A stretch of DNA of 64,000 bases from Actinomycetes bacterium (GTDB taxonomy: Bacteria; Actinomycetota; Acidimicrobiia; Acidimicrobiales; RAAP-2). The DNA is taken from contig JAJYSU010000004.1 of the NCBI GenBank assembly GCA_021793395.1, positions 1-64,000 on the forward strand. Reading direction: 5' to 3'. How positions within the stretch are numbered: the stretch's first letter is position 1; each line of letters starts with the position of its first letter. The position numbers were made by a program, and so were the translations under genes. Below the pieces are notes generated by a model. The model saw only the letters and a list, made by a program, of their open reading frames with translations. It did not search any database and was not told the origin of the DNA. This document shows positions 60,526-64,000 of the stretch, piece by piece.

Positions 60526-61722
60526 CTAGAGACGGTCGACGATCGCGGAGGCGAACTCCGAACACTTCACCTCGGTGGCGCCCTCCATCTGGCGGGCGAA
60601 GTCGTAGGTGACGATCTTGGCGGCGATGGTCGACTCGAGCGCACGCACGATGTCGTTGGCCGCGTCGGTCCAGCCCAGGTGCTCGAACATCAACACGCCC
60701 GAGAGCAGTACTGACCCGGGGTTCACCTTGTCCTGGCCCGCGTACTTCGGCGCGGTGCCGTGAGTCGCCTCGAAGATCCCGTGGCCGGTCACGTAGTTGA
60801 TGTTGGCCCCCGGCGCGATACCGATTCCCCCGACCTGGGCGGCCAGCGCGTCGGAGAGGTAGTCGCCGTTGAGGTTCAACGTCGCGATCACGTCGAACTC
60901 GCGCGGGCGCAGCAGAGTCTGCTGGAAGGCGATGTCGGCGATGGCGTCCTTTACCAGCATCTTCGAGCCCGGGTCACCGCCGCAGTCGTCCCAACTCACC
61001 GCCCGGTCGGCGAACTCGTCGCGCACCAGCTGGTAGCCCCACTTCATGAAGGCGCCTTCGGTGAACTTCTGGATGTTCCCCTTGTGCACGAAGGTCACCG
61101 AACGGCGCTGGTGATCCAGCGCGTAGGTCAGCGCCGCGCGGATCAAGCGCTCGGAACCGAACTGGGAGACCGGCTTCACGCCCAGGGCGCTCTTCTCACG
61201 AATGTCCCACCCAAAGGAGTCGTGCAGGAACGAGCGCAGGCTGTCGGCCTCGGCCGTGCCCGCCTCGACCTCGAAGCCGGCGTAGACGTCCTCAGTGTTC
61301 TCGCGAAAGATCACCATATCGACCTGCTCGGGGTGCTTAACCGGCGACGGGACGCCCTGGAACCAGCGCACCGGGCGCAGGCACACGTAGAGGTCGAGAA
61401 TCTGGCGCAGGGCGACGTTGAGCGAGCGAAAGCCCCCTCCGATCGGTGTGGTAAGCGGGCCCTTGATGCCGATCAGGTAGTCGCGAAAGGCGGTGATCGT
61501 CTCGTCGGGCAACCAATTACCGGTCTCGTTGAAGGCCTTCTCCCCGGCGAGAACTTCCTTCCAGGCGATCGTCTTGCCGTACTTGGCGGCGGCGGCGTCG
61601 AGCACCAGTTTGGCCGCCGGCCAGATGTCGACGCCGATGCCGTCACCCTCGATGAAGGGAATGATGGGACTGTCGGGCACCTGCAGGATGCCGTCGGTGT
61701 TCATCGTGATTTTTTCAGCCAT
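60526..61722 (-). CDS. icd: Isocitrate dehydrogenase (NADP-type, homodimeric)
   Basis: The 398-residue enzyme decarboxylates isocitrate to 2-oxoglutarate. It shows [16 protein letters not shown] near residue 24, the phosphorylatable substrate-serine segment [20 protein letters not shown] near 98, the YxKxxx-type region [22 protein letters not shown] near 205, and the metal Asp block [15 protein letters not shown] near 305 with [18 protein letters not shown]. The length and motifs fit the E. coli-type NADP enzyme rather than the monomeric type. ATG 61722 starts MAEKITMNT. It leads the icd-mdh pair. Confidence 0.95.
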   Translation of the reverse strand: MAEKITMNTDGILQVPDSPIIPFIEGDGIGVDIWPAAKLVLDAAAAKYGKTIAWKEVLAGEKAFNETGNWLPDETITAFRDYLIGIKGPLTTPIGGGFRSLNVALRQILDLYVCLRPVRWFQGVPSPVKHPEQVDMVIFRENTEDVYAGFEVEAGTAEADSLRSFLHDSFGWDIREKSALGVKPVSQFGSERLIRAALTYALDHQRRSVTFVHKGNIQKFTEGAFMKWGYQLVRDEFADRAVSWDDCGGDPGSKMLVKDAIADIAFQQTLLRPREFDVIATLNLNGDYLSDALAAQVGGIGIAPGANINYVTGHGIFEATHGTAPKYAGQDKVNPGSVLLSGVLMFEHLGWTDAANDIVRALESTIAAKIVTYDFARQMEGATEVKCSEFASAIVDRL

Positions 61723-61788
61723 GGCCTCATCCTAGGACGCCCTACGGCCCGCCCCGAGGGCCGAAAGTCCCGACCGAGGCCCGACACC

Positions 61789-62670
61789 TCAGGACGCGAA
61801 GAGTGCCCGATGTAGCTCGCGCGTCGCGCTCGAGTGGTTCATGGTGTAGAAGTGCAGTCCCGGCACCCCGCGGGCCAGCAGGTCCTGACAGAGTTCGAGG
61901 GCGGCGCGCACCCCCTCGTCGCGCACGGCACCGTCCCCTCCGCGACGGTCGGCCGCCTCGAGGCGAGCGATCAGGGCGGGGGGAACCGCCGCCCCCATCG
62001 TCGCCATCCGCTCGACCGAGCGCAGGGTCGTGACGGGCATCACTCCGGGCAGCACCGGCTTGTCCACCCCCCGCGCCGCGAGGTCCTCGACCAGTTCGGA
62101 CCACTCGCGCGCGTCGAAGAAGAACTGGGTCACCGCGAAGTCGGCGGCGCGCAACTTCGCGGCCAGGTGCCGACGGTCGCTGTCCCGGTCCACCGAGCGA
62201 GGATGGCCGAGCGGATGCGCCGCGACTCCAATCGAGAACGTCCCCACCTCGCGGGCCAGTTCCACCAGCTCGAGCGCGTAGCGCGGCGACGACGGCGACG
62301 GCACGACGTCGTCAGTAACGTCGCCGCCCAGGGCCATGACGTTCTCCACGCCAGCCCGGGCGTACTCGCCCAGAATCTCACGTAGTTCGTCGGGCGTGTG
62401 ACCCACGCAGGTGAGGTGGGCCACGGCGGTCAGGCGTCCCTCACTCTGGACCCTGGTCACGAGCTCGAGGGTGCGCTGGCGCGAGACCGGTCCACCTCGG
62501 TAGGTCACCGACACGAAGGACGGGTCGAGGGGCTCAAGCTCGCGCAACGTCGCGGCGAGCCGGATACTTTCGGCGTCGGATTTCGGTGGGAAGAATTCGA
62601 ACGAGCGGGTGAGACCCGCCGCGATCAGAGCGTCAACGCGCACGCACTCAGCTCGCCCTTCCGAAGTCAT
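61789..62670 (-). CDS. metF: 5,10-methylenetetrahydrofolate reductase
   Basis: The 293-residue TIM-barrel flavoprotein reduces methylene-THF to methyl-THF for methionine synthesis. Diagnostic motifs are SFEFFPPKSDAES near residue 23 (catalytic Glu), PSFVSVTYRGGP near 52, TAVAHLTCVGHT near 80 and NVMALGGDV near 113, with QFFFDAREW near 180. It overlaps the cupin gene start region by 23 nt and lies in a one-carbon cluster with folD and purH. The start at ATG 62670 is acceptable, though a GTG 10 codons later is also possible. Confidence 0.94.
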   Translation of the reverse strand: MTSEGRAECVRVDALIAAGLTRSFEFFPPKSDAESIRLAATLRELEPLDPSFVSVTYRGGPVSRQRTLELVTRVQSEGRLTAVAHLTCVGHTPDELREILGEYARAGVENVMALGGDVTDDVVPSPSSPRYALELVELAREVGTFSIGVAAHPLGHPRSVDRDSDRRHLAAKLRAADFAVTQFFFDAREWSELVEDLAARGVDKPVLPGVMPVTTLRSVERMATMGAAVPPALIARLEAADRRGGDGAVRDEGVRAALELCQDLLARGVPGLHFYTMNHSSATRELHRALFAS

Positions 62671-63019
62671 CCTGGTAGCGCACGATGTCGTCCTCGCCGA
62701 AGTAGGTACCCGTCTGAACCTCTATGAAGACGACGGGGGCGTCCGAGTGATTCTCCACCCGGTGCTTCTCGCCCACCGCCACGTCGACGCTGTCACCAGG
62801 CCCCACGTCGCGCGCGACGTCGTCGAGAATCACCGTGGCCCGTCCGCTGACGAAGAACCAGTGCTCCGCGCGCCGGGTGTGGCTCTGATAACTGAGGCGC
62901 TTGCCCGGCGACACCACGATGCGCTTGACCTTGTGGTCGGTCATCTCGTCGTCGAGAACCGTGTAACTGCCCCACGGCCGCTCGTCGTACTCGCGGCCCC
63001 GTTCGTCCGTCGTTGTCAT
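62648..63019 (-). CDS. Cupin protein, mannose-6-phosphate isomerase C-terminal-like
   Basis: The 123-residue single-domain cupin has the start RPWGSYTVLDDE, then IVVSPGKRLSYQSHTRRAEHWFFVSG with the metal-binding His pattern and Glu, and a second cupin box VGEKHRVENHSDAPVVFIEVQTGTYFGEDDIVR. This is the typical C-terminal half of bifunctional mannose-1-phosphate guanylyltransferase/isomerase proteins, often found free. It probably isomerises a sugar phosphate or binds one. ATG 63019 overlaps the folD stop (ATGA), which places it in the folD operon without obvious metabolic logic. Confidence 0.85.
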   Translation of the reverse strand: MTTTDERGREYDERPWGSYTVLDDEMTDHKVKRIVVSPGKRLSYQSHTRRAEHWFFVSGRATVILDDVARDVGPGDSVDVAVGEKHRVENHSDAPVVFIEVQTGTYFGEDDIVRYQDDFGRAS

Positions 63020-63870
63020 AGTGACACCCTCTCCGCCGCTAGTACCGCGTTGCGCACCAGCATGGCACGCGTCATCGGACCCACGCCACCCAGGCGCGGC
63101 GTGATCCAACCGGCCACGTCAGCCACGTCGTCGGCGACGTCACTCAGGAGGCGCCGCCCCGACCAACTGGTCCCGGCGCCCACCACCGCCGCCCCGGGCT
63201 TGACCATGTCCGCGGTGACGAGGCCGGCCACGCCGGCCGCGGCCACCACAACGTCGCCCTGTCGCGTCATCGCACCGATATCCGCCACGCCGGTGTGCAC
63301 CACGGTCACGGCCGCGTTGCACCCGGGTCGCTTCAGGGCGAGCAGCAGCGCCAGGGGCCGGCCGATAGTCAAGCCCCGACCGACGATCACCACGTGGCGA
63401 CCCTCCACGGGCACGTGGTGCGCCGCCAGCAGTTCCACGATGCCGGCCGGCGTGCACGGCAGCGGTCCTGGAGCCCCCATCACCAGGCGTCCCAGATTGG
63501 TCGGGTGCAGACCATCGACATCCTTGGCCGGGTCTACGCGCAGGAGCACCCGCTCCTCGTCGATTCCCGCGGGCAAAGGCAGCTGGACGAGAACCGAGTG
63601 CACGCGCGAGTCCGCGTTCATCGCGTCGACGGCGTCCTCGATCTCGCGCTGAGAGGCGTCCGCGGGAAGGTGCACGCCGAAGGAGACGATGCCCACTTCC
63701 TCGCAGTCGGCGTGCTTCATGGCCACGTACCGGGCGCTCGGCCCGTCGTCACCCACCAGCACCGTACCGAGCCCGACGGGACGTCCGGCGCTCGCGAGCC
63801 GGGCCGCACGCTCGGCCAACTCGCCCTTGATCCGCGAGGCGAGTCCCTCTCCGTCCAGTAGTTCGGCCAT
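63016..63870 (-). CDS. folD: Methylenetetrahydrofolate dehydrogenase/cyclohydrolase FolD
   Basis: The 284-residue bifunctional enzyme interconverts methylene-, methenyl- and formyl-THF. The catalytic Lys is in SARYVAMKHADCEEVGI near residue 54, followed by VQLPLPAGIDEE, the substrate motif KDVDGLHPTNLGRL near 125 and PCTPAGIVELL near 140. The NADP-binding GRGLTIGRPLALLL near 165 is present; the usual S-x-V-G is changed to LTIG. ATG 63870 begins MAELLDGE. It follows purH by 9 bp, so formyl-THF supply and purine synthesis are linked. Confidence 0.94.
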   Translation of the reverse strand: MAELLDGEGLASRIKGELAERAARLASAGRPVGLGTVLVGDDGPSARYVAMKHADCEEVGIVSFGVHLPADASQREIEDAVDAMNADSRVHSVLVQLPLPAGIDEERVLLRVDPAKDVDGLHPTNLGRLVMGAPGPLPCTPAGIVELLAAHHVPVEGRHVVIVGRGLTIGRPLALLLALKRPGCNAAVTVVHTGVADIGAMTRQGDVVVAAAGVAGLVTADMVKPGAAVVGAGTSWSGRRLLSDVADDVADVAGWITPRLGGVGPMTRAMLVRNAVLAAERVSL

Positions 63871-63879
63871 GTCGTCCCC

Positions 63880-64000
63880 CTAGTGACGAAAGTGACGCTC
63901 ACCCGTGAGCATCATGACGATCCCCGCGGCGTCGGCGGCGGCGATGACCTCGGCGTCGCGCACCGATCCGCCGGGCTGGACGACGGCCACGACGCCCGCC
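63880..64000 (-). CDS. purH: Bifunctional AICAR formyltransferase/IMP cyclohydrolase PurH (C-terminal fragment at window edge)
   Basis: Only the last 39 codons are in the window. The translated end contains [20 protein letters not shown] and closes with GERHFRH, the invariant C-terminus of PurH (QPGGSIRD..IAAADE..G..M..TG.RHFRH). PurH performs the final two steps of IMP synthesis and uses the formyl-THF made by FolD, whose gene follows 9 bp downstream. The 5' part lies outside the window. Confidence 0.9.
   Translation of the reverse strand, partial: AGVVAVVQPGGSVRDAEVIAAADAAGIVMMLTGERHFRH

Noticed and set aside
1-64000. CRISPR arrays, intact insertion sequences, prophage genes, rRNA
   Set aside because: No regularly spaced repeats, transposase motifs, phage structural genes or rRNA sequences were seen on reading both strands.

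Overview
The window is high-GC (well above 60% by eye) chromosomal DNA with many GTG starts, dense ATGA/GTGA/TAATG gene overlaps and long antisense shadow frames. Together with the actinobacterial-type cytochrome oxidase subunit IV (ctaF), the three-subunit Sdh1-like succinate dehydrogenase and PspC-kinase genes, this points to an actinobacterium. An acidophilic or metal-site Acidimicrobiia-like organism is my best guess, but that is inference from gene content, not from a marker gene.

Layout. (1) 1-6.3 kb: the end of a respiratory nitrate reductase operon (narJ partial, narI), a TDT-type transporter, a rubredoxin/ferredoxin reductase-like flavoprotein, a 53-residue Cys/His protein, and a YwiC-like membrane protein, a family that sits beside nar genes in Bacillus. 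(2) 6.4-16.6 kb: a large minus-strand block. It holds a nitronate monooxygenase-like gene with a Cys-containing winged-helix regulator, then a complete arsenic resistance locus (arsC, acr3, arsA, an arsD fused to an AhpD-like domain), an FmdE-like/DsrE-like pair, arsR, a 4-TM membrane protein and a 14-TM MFS exporter. Three of its transcription units share a 16-bp operator-like inverted repeat. (3) 16.8-23.1 kb: an FtsX-type ABC transporter and a PspC/LiaF-like protein, divergent from a PspC histidine kinase and LuxR regulator, resembling an envelope-stress (Lia-like) module. (4) 23.1-25.3 kb: a toxin-antitoxin pair, sparse DNA, and tRNA-Glu(CTC) and tRNA-Gln(CTG). (5) 25.3-39.1 kb: gltX, a ferredoxin, proton-translocating transhydrogenase pntAA-pntAB-pntB, DNA alkyl transferase, a DoxX-Rieske fusion in one operon with an OmpR/histidine kinase pair, DedA, and a shortened GH1-like protein. 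(6) 39.1-47.8 kb: crotonase, CopD-like protein, tatA, an alkylsulfatase-like MBL protein, the aa3 oxidase genes ctaC-ctaD-ctaF, and an MMPL transporter. (7) 48-52.2 kb: an island of four exported proteins, two of them near-duplicate copies. (8) 52.2-64 kb: a LysR regulator, sdhCAB, an SCP2 protein, a second TDT transporter, an O-methyltransferase, mdh, icd, metF, a cupin, folD and the end of purH.

Functionally the window combines nitrate and oxygen respiration, the TCA/transhydrogenase core, one-carbon metabolism and metalloid defence. Two themes stand out as possibly under-described. One is the expanded ArsR-operator regulon that includes an ArsD-AhpD fusion, a DsrE/FmdE pair and an MFS pump. 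The other is pervasive apparently leaderless transcription, in which many first-of-operon starts lie 6 (or 7) nt behind a TANNNT box; I use this to choose several starts. No CRISPR array, prophage or intact insertion sequence was seen.
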